This document shows positions 21,662 through 32,877 of a stretch of 64,000 nucleotides of DNA, piece by piece. The position numbers and the translations under genes are program-made. Numbering within the stretch: position 1 is the first letter of the stretch; each line of letters begins with the position of its first letter. This DNA is from Coriolopsis trogii. Lineage: Eukaryota > Basidiomycota > Agaricomycetes > Polyporales > Polyporaceae. The stretch lies in contig JAHYIO010000004.1 in assembly GCA_020543525.1 (NCBI GenBank), forward strand, positions 434,001 through 498,000, read 5' to 3'. Below the pieces are notes generated by a model. That model was not told the DNA's origin. It saw nothing but the letters and a program-made list of their open reading frames with translations, and did no database searches.

Positions 21662-23918
21662 ATGTCAGCCATGAGCCTCATCATCTTTGCGGTAGGAACG
21701 ACCCTCGTCGCCGCGTCCGCTGTGCTACTAGCGACGCGAATCTCGAAGAGCTGCGCCAAACGTCCTCCGGGTCCCAGTCTCATCTCTCTCCTCATAGGCC
21801 AGGATCGTGTCACATTAAAGTCTCAAGAGAAGACGTTCTGGAAATGGAAGAAGTACGGTACGCTGCGTCAACACTCTTACCTGTATCGAATTATGCTGAA
21901 TATGTATGCAGGCGATGTAATCTACTTCAAGCTGTTCCGCACGCCAGTTGTAGTTCTCAACACTCTCGAAAGTGCTCGGGACTTGCTTGACAAGCGGAGT
22001 GCCAAGTACTCGGACCGGCCACGCATGGTATTGCTGGCGGAACTGTGAGTCCTGACAGTAACTCATACCAATCACCGCCTCATGTTCCGATATCAGAGGC
22101 GGACACGATTCGTCCATCCCCGCCATGCGGTATGGTGAACGCTTCCGGAAGCACCGTAGGTGGATCCACGAAGCAGTGGGGACAAAGGCTGCCTTGGAAC
22201 GAGTCCGACCTATTCAGCTCCGAGAAGTGCGCACATTGGTCCGCAATCTTGTCGAGACCCCTGAGGCATTTTCAAAGCATATATTCGGGTATGCCATGCC
22301 GCCGTACCTGAGATCAGCCCGCGCCCTGAGCATCGCCACAGATACGTCGTTGCTATCATATTAGAGGTCACGTACGGGCGTCGTCTGGAATCTTTGGATG
22401 ATGAGCTTGTTCAGCTTGCCGAGCGGTCCACGATCGCGACGAACGAGGGTGGGAACCCGGGGTCTATGCTCGTCGACTTTGTGCCTATATGTGAGTCGAT
22501 CAGTCACCTATTCTGTGACTCTAACTCTCACACTCGTCGCAGTGAGACACATGCCGACATGGATGCCCGGCACGGGGTTCAAGCGTCGCGCTTTACGAGC
22601 TCGCAAGTATCTGGAAATTTGGCGGAAAAGGGGTGTCGAAATGGTGCTCGAGGAGATGGTGAGTTATTCTCCCATTGACTAGCCAAGTTGACATTGTAGC
22701 TTAGCTTGGCAGGCTTCCGGAACAGGGTCTCCTTGCGTCGTACGGTCGCTTCTGGAAGCACACCAAGGCGACATGGGTACGGAAGAGCTGGAAGACATAA
22801 GTGCGCTAGCGGTCAGTATATACGGAGGTACGGCATGAGTGTTTGTAACGTACTTTCTTCTCGCTGATCTATGTTTGCAGCTGGAACGGAGTCTGTTCGT
22901 GCATACGCTTCTGTTCCAATGATGAACGTGCTGCCTGACTCGTGTATTCTCTCAGACAATCGGGACCTTATTGCTGTTCATGCTAGCTATCACGCGCAAT
23001 CCGCAGGTACTTCGTAAGGCTCAAGACGAGATGGACGCAATAGTTGGGCCGCACCGTCTTCCAGACTTCAATGACCGCACATCTCTTCCGTACCTAAGTG
23101 CGCTACTCGAAGAAGTTCTTCGGTAGGTCCTATGTCTTACTTTTATTTTCATGCTTGAGCTTTGCGAAGGTGGAACCCCAGTTTGCCGCTGTGTAAGTAC
23201 TAGTAGCTTCGTTGCTAACGCGGAGACTTCGGATGCTCACCATGTTATTCAGCTGTACCGCATAGACTCATACTTGACGATGAGTATGGTGGGCACCGTA
23301 TTCCGGCAGGTAGTATGATGATCCCCAACGTCTGGTACGTTCAGTTAAGTCCGAAGAGGCACTCACGTTGCATTGTAGACTAATAGCTCGCTAGGGGCAT
23401 GACACGAGATGAGCAGTACTATCCCAGGCCGGAGGAGTTCGTACCCGAACGCCACCTGAGGTTGGACGATCACGATGTGAGCAACAACCCGGCGCCGAGC
23501 AGGTTTGTGTTCGGCTTTGGACGAAGGTGAGCACGGTGGCGACCGCGAACGTTCACTGTGCCGAAGTCATTCACACTCAAGGACGCGAATTCACTCAGGA
23601 TCTGCCCAGGTCAAGGGTTCGCAGATGCCACTTTGTGGCTGGCAATGGCGAACATTATCGCAGCTTTTGACGTTCTCAAGCCCCTCGATGCCAATGGGAA
23701 TGAGGTCACCCCACCGGCAGCATTCAAACCCGGGTTCACCAGGTCCGTCGATTGTTTGGACCACGATATGTACCGATAACTCACTTGCGGTGTGCGGCTT
23801 GTATAGTCGACCGGAACCGTTCGGTTGCAGGATATGTTCGCGTTCCGAAAAGACGATGTCGTCATCGCAGCATGAAATGTTGCAGCATGAGGCCTTCCAA
23901 GATAGTTTTGTACTGTAA
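21662..23918 (+). CDS. Cytochrome P450 monooxygenase, copy 1 (13 exons)
   Basis: Exons 21662..21857, 21912..22044, 22097..22288, 22342..22490, 22543..22658, 22713..22827, 22881..22894, 22956..23122, 23170..23192, 23253..23334, 23395..23526, 23599..23742 and 23807..23918 join in phase to 524 residues, the usual P450 length. N-terminal membrane anchor (LIIFAVGTTLVAASAVLLA) and Pro-rich hinge KRPPGPS are present. Landmarks: RYGERFRKHRRWIHE (C-helix), I-helix AGTES split by a 14-nt micro-exon, K-helix ExxR (EEVLRW), PERH, and heme loop FGFGRRICPGQGF with the Cys ligand. It should act as an ER-bound heme-thiolate oxidase with a reductase partner; the substrate is unknown. Ten of the exon lengths equal those of copy 2 (41.7-44.1 kb), so the two are close relatives of one family. 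No break is seen. Confidence 0.85.
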
Positions 23919-24183
23919 TCTGTAGTCGCCCACAGTTGACTAGATGCTAAGTGAGGCGGCGAATGGCCTAGAGAAGGAGCCAACGAGTCCCGTACAGACA
24001 AGTAAGACACTGAGAATACCAAATAAAGCCATTGGCGCCTATGCCGTTTTTTGCGCGCGCCCCGCTCTGCACGTTTCCTCCCGCCATCTCGCAGCTCGCT
24101 TCCAAGGTTTGTCGTTATCCCCTGGTCCGTATCACAACAGAAGGCCTCTTCTGAGTGTCCTACTGACTGATCTTTTTCTAGAC

Positions 24184-25355
24184 ATGTCAGCTAGTGCCCG
24201 TGTGACAAGAAAGCGCGCTCGTGCGTTAGAGGCCAACGACGGAGAACTCGACTCGGAAGAACGCCCAAGCACCGTGCCAAAGATCGACAGCGGAACAGAA
24301 GAAGCTGTACCTCAGAGCAGCAACAACGTAGTACCGCCAGGCGCGCTGAAGAGAGACGAAGACTTCTGGTACGAAGATGGGACCGTCATCCTCGTCGCGC
24401 GAGACGTCGAATTCCGTGTATATGGAGCGTTCCTCGCAAAGCATTCATCCGTCTTCAAGGAGATGTTCTCCCAGCCAGGCCATACAACACGTCCTGTCTC
24501 GATGAATGGCCACAATGAATATATGTGCCCCGTCGTGACGCTCACGGACTCTCCGGAGGACCTACGACATGTCCTGCGCGCTTGCACTCCGCATCTAGAT
24601 GACACGTATGTCCATTGATTCGACTCAGCGCGTCTTCACATATTCACCAACTATCCATCCGGTACAGAATGTACACTGTGAAGACGCCCTCGTACCACAC
24701 TATCTCCGCTTCCATCCGCCTTGGGAAGAAGTATCAGATCAACCAGCTCTACCAACAGTCCCTCCAGTACCTCAAGCGGCACTATACGAGCGATTTCTAC
24801 ACATGGTTATCCCTAGAAAACTATGGTCCTAAAGGTTGGGTGAGAGAGCAGTGCATCGGCGCTGTGAACCTCGCTCGGTTCACGGGAGAACTTTCCATGT
24901 TACCCGGGGCTATCTTGGAGTGCTCGCTATTGAAGGAACAGATCATCCATGGTTTCAGCCGCGAGGACGGGTCGTTAGAATGCCTTACTCTAGCGGACCT
25001 TGGCTTGTGTATGAAGGCGGCGACGGACGTCCATGCGGAGACACTCGCGGTTCACTTACAGACGCTGACCTCTAGCGTGGCCCCACAATGCAAGACGCCC
25101 TCGGACTGTCGCTCCGCGCGATGGGGAGCCATGAACTACTTTCTAACGCAAACGAAGAAAATGCTCAGCCAGGAATACTTCAGTGACTACCTAATATACG
25201 CCAAAGACGAGGAAATCAAGGTGTGCCCTGCATGTCAAACGATGATGAACGACCTGGATTACGAGGGGCGCCGGGCGGTGTGGAAGCGCTTTCCCGAGCT
25301 CTTAGGGATCGAGGTGCCGGGCTGGGAGACACCGATCGGACTTGACGACAACTAG
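24184..25355 (+). CDS. BTB/POZ-BACK-like protein BTB-3
   Basis: Exons 24184..24605 and 24668..25355 (62-nt intron GTATGT...GTACAG) give 369 residues. The start is placed at ATG 24184 just after a likely 5' UTR intron acceptor (TTTTTCTAG at 24172-24181); the frame is open further up but without family resemblance. Order: basic N-terminus (RVTRKRARALE), BTB from about residue 57 (LKRDEDFWYEDGTVILVARD, FRVYGAFLAKHSSVFKEMF), BACK-like block (IRLGKKYQINQLYQQSLQYL), GAVNLARFTGELSMLPGAI core, Cys pair CKTPSDC, a CPAC motif and the tail VWKRFPELLGIEVPGWETP. Apparently intact. Relics 1 and 2 lie 3-5 kb upstream on the same strand and match this copy well, consistent with local duplication. Function unknown. 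Confidence 0.87.
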
Positions 25356-26081
25356 GAGGTTTTATGCGTGCTTGTGACTAAGGTCTATCACTACCAGATG
25401 GAGGCTAATCCGGCATTCCCTACACAGGTCTTCTGCAACACTACAGAGCTTCAAGAGAATGACTTTATAGAGAGGTCCGCCCTCTTTGCCGTGCGATATC
25501 CTAGTCACGGCTGGTCTAGTAGTAACCTGCCTGCACCGCAACGTCAATCGCTAGCATACCAGCTACAGGTGAATGTTACAAGGTGAGTTCGGTTGTGACG
25601 CTTCTCTGCTCATCAGTCTGAAATCCGGTGAGCGCACAGTGAGCCGACGCAGAGATCCTGAGTCTACGAATACGCCCGTCACGGCGGCGGTGTCGCTCCT
25701 TCTCCCGCAATATGATCATGTTCCTACACTCGTTGCAGAGACGTCTGAGGTCGTTGCGGAGCGCGGTCTACAGCACCTGCGAGGCTGTGAGTTATTCAGG
25801 AGGGAAATGCCAAATCATCGACTCGTCCAAGCAGTTGAGCAGTGATGATATGCATAAGAGATCGTCGCAGTTGAGTGGACGTAGGATTCGTGGCTCACGT
25901 GGGAATGAGCGTCTATGCGTGTGGCGAGGGCAACAAGCGCGCTTTCAATCCTTCCTGACCAGCGTCTTACTTTGCACTCGTCCTCCAGCCTCAGCCTGCC
26001 TTCGCGCCTTTGTCCGTTTTCGCGCCCAGCAAACAAGACCAACAACCGCCCATATCGCGTTCTTTGACGTATACTCTCACC
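25356..26081. other. Intergenic
   Basis: About 730 bp between BTB-3 and the SNF12 homolog. Short open frames only. Confidence 0.5.
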
Positions 26082-28056
26082 ATGGAGGCCCAGAAGCCTG
26101 CCGCAAAGTATGCCCTCTCGTCCTTCTACTCCTCTCGCCCTCTCAGCCAAAACATGGATGACAGGAAGCGTAAAATCACCGACAAGAACGTGCCGAATGC
26201 GCTCTTGCAATCGCCAGAGTTTGCGGAGGACTCGGCGATGTACCGCGACCTGCTGCAGATGGAGAGGAAGCTGGACTGGACGATGACGAGGAAACGGGTG
26301 GAGGTTCATGATGCGCTGCAGAGGATCATTCCGGTGCGTGTTCGTTTTGCGCTGCTCCATGCGCGTATATGGGGGGTACACGAAAGGAGAGCGGGTTTGA
26401 CGAGGAAACGTGCTTTTACAGGCTACTAGGACGCTGCGGATATTTTTGAGCCATACTGTCTCGGGACAGGCGTGGCAGCAGGAGGGTGTCGACGCTGATG
26501 CCGCGAAGCCAAACTTGGAGACGGGCGAGAACATCCCGGCATGGCAGCTGAGGATAGATGGGCGAGTGCTCGAGGTGCGTGGTCTGTTCATCGTTTGTTA
26601 CATTCATCATCTTCATACCACGCCTTCCATAAGCTCTCAAGTCATCGCGCGAAGGACCGCAGCAACCCGCGCAAATTCTCGAGTCTCATCAAACACATGG
26701 TGGTGGAGCTCGACAGGGATCCCGCTCTGTACCCAGACGGTAACATTGTGGAGGTGCGTACGCGATCTTTTGCGCCACATTCGGAAGTGCTCGAGTTCGT
26801 GTTATCCCCTGTGCCATTCATCGTTGTGGTCTTGGGTCACCCAGAACGCTGTGCCGTCGACTTCCATCGCGGCCTGCAGCGTTCACCGGTGTACATTAGT
26901 TCTGGATATATAGCCCGTAGAACCACTTGTTTCAAGGCTATCCAGTGACAATGCACGCGGTCGTAGTCAGGTTGGATATAATCCGTCCATTACTTGAAGG
27001 CGGCATATTTAGACTAACGATATCGCATGAGAACCCATCTATCAGCCGATATTCTTGATGCTGAGAGTGGCACCCTGGTTGTATGCGGGTGTAGGCTGAC
27101 GCCTACTTTACAGTGGCTAAGGGGAGCGAACCAACCACAGCTAGACGGCTTCACCATCAGACGAAAGGGTGACACCGTGACAAAGATTCGCATTGTTCTA
27201 CATCTAGAGCAGCAGCCGGAACAGTACCGGGTCCATCCCGACCTTGGTGCGTTCACTTTCATTCCTCGATCGTACTGTCGCGCACGTGTCCTCGACGCTT
27301 GCGATCACACGTCGCGCGTCTTGGCACTTGCCAGAATGCTCACTCTGTTTGTCATCTTCAGGCAACATCCTTGGTATCAAGGAGGACTCAAGGACGGGTG
27401 TCATCCAGGCCCTGTGGAACTACATCAAGACCCAGAATCTACAAGACAAGGTCGACCGGCGCATTGTTCGTGCGGATGCTCGACTACTTCCGGTGCGTAC
27501 ATGCTTGCTAGTGCATTGAAGATTCGCTCAACATGCAACACTCCAGATCTTCAACGCTGAGACAGCGTACTTCCAACACCTCCCTGAACTTGTGAACCGC
27601 TTTCTTTTGCCTCCAGAGCCTATCATCCTCCACTATACGCTCAACCCGACGATCCCGCCACCGGAGAAGCCAGCCGCGTGGGACGTCGAGATCAAGCTTG
27701 ACGACTCGAACCTCAAGGGCCGGATGCAACACGTCGTGATGAGCATGGCGGCGGATTCGGCCAAGGAGCTAACGAAGCTGGACGAAGAGATCGGCCTCCA
27801 CATCCAGTCGCTGAACAACGCGTACGCGAAGCGGCAGTTCCTGCGCTCATTCGCAGACGACCCGCGCAACTTCATACAGACGTGGCTCGCGTCGCAGTCT
27901 CGCGACTTGGAGAGCATACTCGGCAGTGGGCCTAGCGAGGGCGCAACGGTACGGCAAGAAGACCTGAAGCGGTCAGAGTTCTTCCGCCTGCCTTGGGTGG
28001 AGGAGGCGGTCGCCATTCAGGAGGGCATGCGGTTGGCGGCGAAAACGGGGTTGTGA
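26082..28056 (+). CDS. SNF12: SWI/SNF (RSC) complex 60-kDa subunit with SWIB domain
   Basis: Exons 26082..26333, 26422..26574, 26634..26753, 27114..27246, 27362..27492 and 27547..28056 give 432 residues, the expected size for the SMARCD/Snf12/Rsc6 family. Recognised from DDRKRKITDKNVPNALLQSP, MYRDLLQMERKLDWTMTRKR, LRIFLSHTVSGQAWQQEG, PAWQLRIDGRVLE, the MVVELDRDPALYPDGNIVEW segment, and the SWIB fold VHPDLG...NILGIKEDSRTGVIQALW, DKVDRRIVRAD, LNPTIPPPE, then a conserved C-terminus ending FFRLPWVEEAVAIQEGMRLA. A nuclear chromatin-remodelling scaffold subunit in this family; normally single copy. Intron 3 is about 360 nt, far longer than its neighbours. A decayed, inverted copy of the first exons lies at 31.9-32.8 kb. 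The symbol could equally be RSC6/ssr3 by yeast naming. Confidence 0.9.
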
Positions 28057-28594
28057 ACCCCATTTCATGCGTGAAGACGCGTATGGGCGAGCCGATGTTG
28101 CTACGTTATTCAGAGGACGTACTTATGTGTGTAGTGTAATCATTCATTGTTCTGCTATCGACGCTTGCTATATGTTTTGGTGTTCAAATTGCGCATGAAA
28201 CAGTTGGATTGCGCCCGAGCGATGCGCGCAGCAGACTCTGCTGGAATGAGCACAATGAAGACAAGGAGTTGCAGGACGACGGTCTGTACCGCCGGCGGGC
28301 AACCCGGGGCAAATCGTCGAACGATCTCGCGAAAATGGCCAGCCAGCCAATCAGAGCTCGCGTAAGACGTCCGATTGGGAAGGCGAGAGCTTCCCGATCC
28401 GATCTCAAAGTGATCGTGCCTCGGGTCAGTCCAGAATTACAGCAGTTGGCGAGTGCGCCGAGCGATTGTTCCTTCGTCACGACCACCGTTGCCACTCTAC
28501 ACTACAGCGCATATACCCACATCTCTGCTGCCATCTGTACGACTTGATAACGGCGCGAACGCGTTTTGCGAACCACAACACGGCGAACAGACAA
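28057..28594. other. Intergenic
   Basis: About 540 bp with the 3' end of SNF12 and the promoter of the BAR-SH3 gene. Nothing else supported. Confidence 0.5.
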
Positions 28595-31500
28595 GATGGC
28601 TAGCAAGCAGGTGAGTCGCCGGCGAAACTCTGCGGGGTGGCAGTCGCTGAGAGCCTTGACCCCGCGGGGTTGTAATCACTGCAGCTCGGAAAGTTGCGCC
28701 AGGTGTGTCTTATCTGCGTCGGTGTTGTGCGATGCAATAGGAGCGTTGAACGCGGCTTGGACAGCTCGTAGGCGAGGTAATCATGTCCCGGGACAAGACG
28801 ATCCAGTCCGACGAGTTCAGGGAGCTGGAACACGACGTCGAGCTCAGGAGGCAGGGACTCTGGAGGTGAGCGTTCGTTCTTCGACACTTTGAGCTACATA
28901 TATGCGCTGTGAAGAGCGTCCATCGGGTTACACTGCCGCTCTGTGTCTATTCTCTCCTTGACTCGGATCGTACCACCAAGGGTGAGAGAGCACCAGTTTC
29001 TGCTGTGCGCGTTTCTATGAGATACATGCTGCGATTCTCGTGCCAGCGAGGACAGCATATGCCTATCGGCTATGTGATTGTCAATGCATGATCGACAGGA
29101 CCTCCAGGCCCGTGGTGTTCCTGCGTCATCTCTCGCCTGAGGCCAATATCCATGGACGCTGCATCCTTATCCTATCCAGAGCGGGAGGCTCTCTGGGTCA
29201 CTTCTTTGCTATTCTTCGGACATGGCCACGGTGCTTTGCTTCCGTGTCATGTTATGGCGCCAGGGTTGTTGATGTCCGGCTTTCTCGGAAATGGCGAGCG
29301 ATGGTGCGCTCTTCCTCGGAAGCTATAGCTCCCTCGGTATGACAAGCCGAGGCGGTCGAGACTTTCTTCCTGTGCGAGAATCACACAGAGTCCAACAAGC
29401 TGACAGCGTTGATACAGACTTGACCTCGCGTCGGATGACTACAGGCATTACCTCCTCAAGAAGAAGCTCTCGGAAGCCGCCGAGGGCGAGGACAAGCTAC
29501 TCGCGATCGACGCGCTGGGCGTTGTCATGATCAAACATGGAGAGGAGTTTGGGGAGGATTCCGCGTACGGCCAATCGCTGGTCAGCTTCGGTCGCGCGCA
29601 CTGCAACGTCGCGTCCTTGCAAGAGAGCTTCGGGCTCACATTCGAGGAGACGTACCTCACCGCGATCCGGCAGAGCGAAGACGAGATCAAGGAGTACCAG
29701 GCGCAGCGGAAGAAGTTGGAGAGCAGACGGTAAGCCGTCGCACGTCGTGTCTATCTGACGACTCATGGGAGCGTGTCAGGTTGACATACGACTCGGCCGC
29801 CGTCAAGCTTGAGAAGATCAAGCACGCGAAGAAGGTGCAAGAGAAAGACCGAGAGGAAGCAGAGGAAGAGTACGAAACCGCCAAGGCTCGCTAGTATGTT
29901 TCTGCACGCCATATCTGCGTAAACGTCACTTAGTGTCGATCAGTGAGGAGACTCTCGAAGACGTCCGGACACGGATGTTCTCGATCCAGGAGAACGAAGT
30001 GATCCAGCTGCGGGAGCTCACAAGCTTCCTTGACCTCGAGATCACATTCATCAAAACATACCTGGACGAGTTGGAGAAGGTCAAATCTGGCTGGATCGAC
30101 GAGTGAGTGCAGTATGATTCTCGTGAGAGCGCCTCACGAACAACGTCATCAGGGAAACACTGAAGAGTCTCGGTGCGCCGAAATCGATGCCACGCCCTGC
30201 TTCACGCGCGAATTCTATACGTTCGACCAAGTCAACCAAGTCCGCTAAGAAGGCCGCAAACCAAGACGAGGCCGACAGTAGCGACGACGAGCCCAGCGTC
30301 AAACGCACGAAGTCCCTTTCGCGGAAGAAGTCCGACGTAACGAGCAAGCCACCCTCGCGGGCACCCTCTCGTGCGTCCCGGAAGCGGACGGATAGTGATG
30401 CGACGGCGCCGGATGAGAAGGAAGAGAAGGACAAGAAGGAGACAAAGCCGGAGAAGAGCTCGAATAGGCTGAGCCTGGCCGGCTGGGGATCGGTTAGCTC
30501 GATGATGGGTCGCGGCAAGAAGGACAAGGAGAAAGACAAGGACAAGGATAAGGAGAAATTCGCTGAGCTCGACAGCGACCAGAGCGACACGGACGAGTTC
30601 GGCATTGCGAAGAAGCACAAGAGACGGTCGTCCGTCCCTGGGCTTCCTCTCCCCTCTACGTCCCCGAAGCTCCCCATGCGTCTCCTCAAGTCGGCTTCGA
30701 AAGACAAAGAGAAGGACAGGGATAGCCGCAAGCGTGTCGTTGCCCTGCATGATTTCGCGGCTGCCTCCAACGACGAACTCAGCTTCAAGGCCGGGGACCA
30801 GATCGAGGTCGTCAGCGAGGTCCTGGACGGCTGGTGGATGGGCGAGCTGGGTGGCAAGCGAGGGCTGTTCCCTACGACATATACCGAGGTCATCAACACC
30901 TCGACTTCCTCGCTGGGTTCCAAACCGCCTCTCCCACAACGGCCGACGTCGTCTTTCACGCGCAGCCTCGGCCTTGGTCTGTCTAACGGTAGCAGCAATC
31001 CGGGCTCCTCGTATTCATCGCTCGAAGAGAGCGGGCATCCGTTCAATGACCATCAGGCAGGTAATGGTAGGAGCAAGCCGTACGAAGAGAGCATTGATAG
31101 CGGCCGGATGAGCGATTCGGATGACGAGTCAGGTAGTCTCATGCGCGTACAGCGCGTGGACGACACCTTCTCCTCGAAATACGTCACTGGGCTGCCTACT
31201 CCTGCTTCCCCTCTCGCACCCTCTCCTGCACCGATCGCCGCCCCTCCCATCCCGGTTCGTCGGGGTACGGATGCGAGTTCAGGGTCGGGATCTTCAGCGA
31301 AGAAGGCGCCACCCCCACCTCCGCCGCGACGCTCGACGCTCACGTCGTCCCCGGCTGTTACCCCTCCTACGCTGCCCAGCCGGCCCTCGACGCTCCGCAC
31401 GAAATCATCAGCATCGAGTTCAGCGTCGTATATCACACTCGCGAACACCGGAGTTCCGACGTCGACCTCGGACCCGGACGGCCTGACGTACTCGCCTTTC

Positions 31501-31605
31501 GAGAGCCCGAGGGAAGAGAACATGCGGTTCGGATGCTCCGAGTTCAAGCAGAACCCGTTCAAGCCGCAGGGGTTCTGCAACAATTGCTTCAAGTTGCATT
31601 ATTGA
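28595..31605 (+). CDS. Endophilin-like BAR-SH3 adaptor protein
   Basis: Exons 28595..28609, 28685..28702, 28765..28865, 29418..29729, 29780..29893, 29944..30102 and 30153..31605 give 723 residues. The first exons are very short (15 and 18 nt: MASKQ, LGKLRQ) and intron 3 is unusually long (552 nt). Residues about 15-240 form a BAR domain: SDEFRELEHDVELRRQGLW, DYRHYLLKKKLSEA, VVMIKHGEEFGEDSAYGQSL, FEETYLTAIRQ, a charged coiled stretch, then LRELTSFLDLEITFIKTYL. A Lys/Asp/Ser-rich disordered region follows, then an SH3 domain at about 434-490 (VVALHDFAAASNDELSFKAG, DGWWMGELGGKRGLFP), a Pro-rich stretch, and a Cys-containing end (NPFKPQGFCNNCFKLHY). BAR-SH3 proteins bind curved membrane and Pro-rich partners in endocytosis; S. 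pombe Mug137 is a plausible relative. Confidence 0.88.
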
Positions 31606-31944
31606 GTACGGGCACGACTACGACTGATATTGTCTCGTTCTTCCCGTGTCGCGTTTTGTGATTCCCTAGGCACTATTGCCTCACCTCTGATGAACCACTC
31701 ACGCTGTATGAGTATACACGAGTCATTGACTTCCCCGTCTCCTCACGCTCTTATCGAACTCTCCCAATGTTTCTATCCCCTAGTCACTTCTCTGGTACGG
31801 TCCCGGGTCATCTAATGTCACGTAGTAAATCTATCTTCTCGTATCGACGCTTTGCGAATCGCTCATGGACAACATATCTCGTTATGACATGAACTACGGG
31901 TCGTCCAGCTCTTGATGCTGATTTGTTCTAGTCCAGGCTATAAC
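31606..31944. other. Intergenic
   Basis: 3' flank of the BAR-SH3 gene. Nothing supported. Confidence 0.5.
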
Positions 31945-32830
31945 CTACTCCACAATCCCATCGTGAATACCGTACGACGATGTCTTCCCGTCAATGACCT
32001 TTACCTCGGTATCGGACGTGGGGTTGCATGTGTCCCGGATAGTACCGTTGCGTATTGCCCCGACGCATACGACACCTCGACATAGGCAATAGCCTCCCTC
32101 AGCGGGAAACGGATGTGGAGTGTGGACCACCCGTGACAGCCTCGGACGCGGCGGTCTTCGTCCGCATATGCTCACAACGAGGACGTCGGAGCCGCGGTGA
32201 GCTCGCGAGGTGCGCTCGCGTATACCTCCGGAGTTGCGACAATCTCCTGTGTCTGGACGCTCCGCACGAAGACCCTTCCTTCAGCGCACCGTGGTCAGTA
32301 ATATACCCTATGTTAACGTTGGTCTCGCTCGTCATCTCCACGTATGGCTTCGTAGCTATAGCGTCGGCTTGGAGATCCTCCTGCTGGAACGCCTCTCCCG
32401 AGAGAATATGGATCGGCAAGAACCACAGCGTCCCAATATCCTGTGTGGACTTTGTGAATTTCCTTGAGCCATCCTTCAAGTTTTCTTTCCTGAGCCCTGG
32501 GCGAGACGGTACTACTTACCATATATGGGTACGCGCCCGCTTACACGTACATCACGACGGGCAATGGCCAAAGCCGCCCTCCTGAACAGGCCGGGGAAAT
32601 TGCCGGAATTGGTAGCCTAGCCTCCGGTCCAGAATAGTTTGGGAGATGACACCGGAATCTGTGTAAGGCCGATAAGCAGCTGGGACTAATGGGCTTTTCG
32701 GAGTTCGAATCCTTTTTATTCGGCGCTCCGGTGATGTCACGACAGTATTCTGGCCCGGAACAGGAGACCAATCCCGGCAATCTTCCTGGCCTGTTCTAGG
32801 GGGTGGCATACGCCGTTGCCCGTCGTGCAT
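31945..32830 (-). pseudogene. Decayed inverted copy of SNF12 exons 1-3
   Basis: On the minus strand, three blocks in the right order resemble exons of the SNF12 homolog at 26 kb. The clearest is at about 32330-32445: LSGEAFQQEDLQADA followed by TKP, versus VSGQAWQQEGVDADA and AKP in exon 2. Upstream (about 32640-32760) VISQTILDRRLGYQF resembles MYRDLLQMERKLDWT of exon 1. Downstream (about 31945-32035) a block ending SSYGIHDGIVE resembles ALYPDGNIVE at the end of exon 3. The SWIB part is absent and the blocks are not joined by usable splice sites. The middle block is convincing, the outer two moderate. A plus-strand frame at 32055..32585 is its antisense shadow. Confidence 0.55.
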
Positions 32831-32877
32831 GCCTCGACTCCTAAGGGTGAATTATCGACCTTTCGTTCTCATCCTCG

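Noticed and set aside
32055..32585. 176-codon plus frame as a gene
   Set aside because: It is the antisense of the SNF12 relic and has no start context or motif.
32690..32730. tRNA-like GTTCGAATCC T-loop
   Set aside because: No matching T-stem, acceptor stem or anticodon arm could be folded around it.
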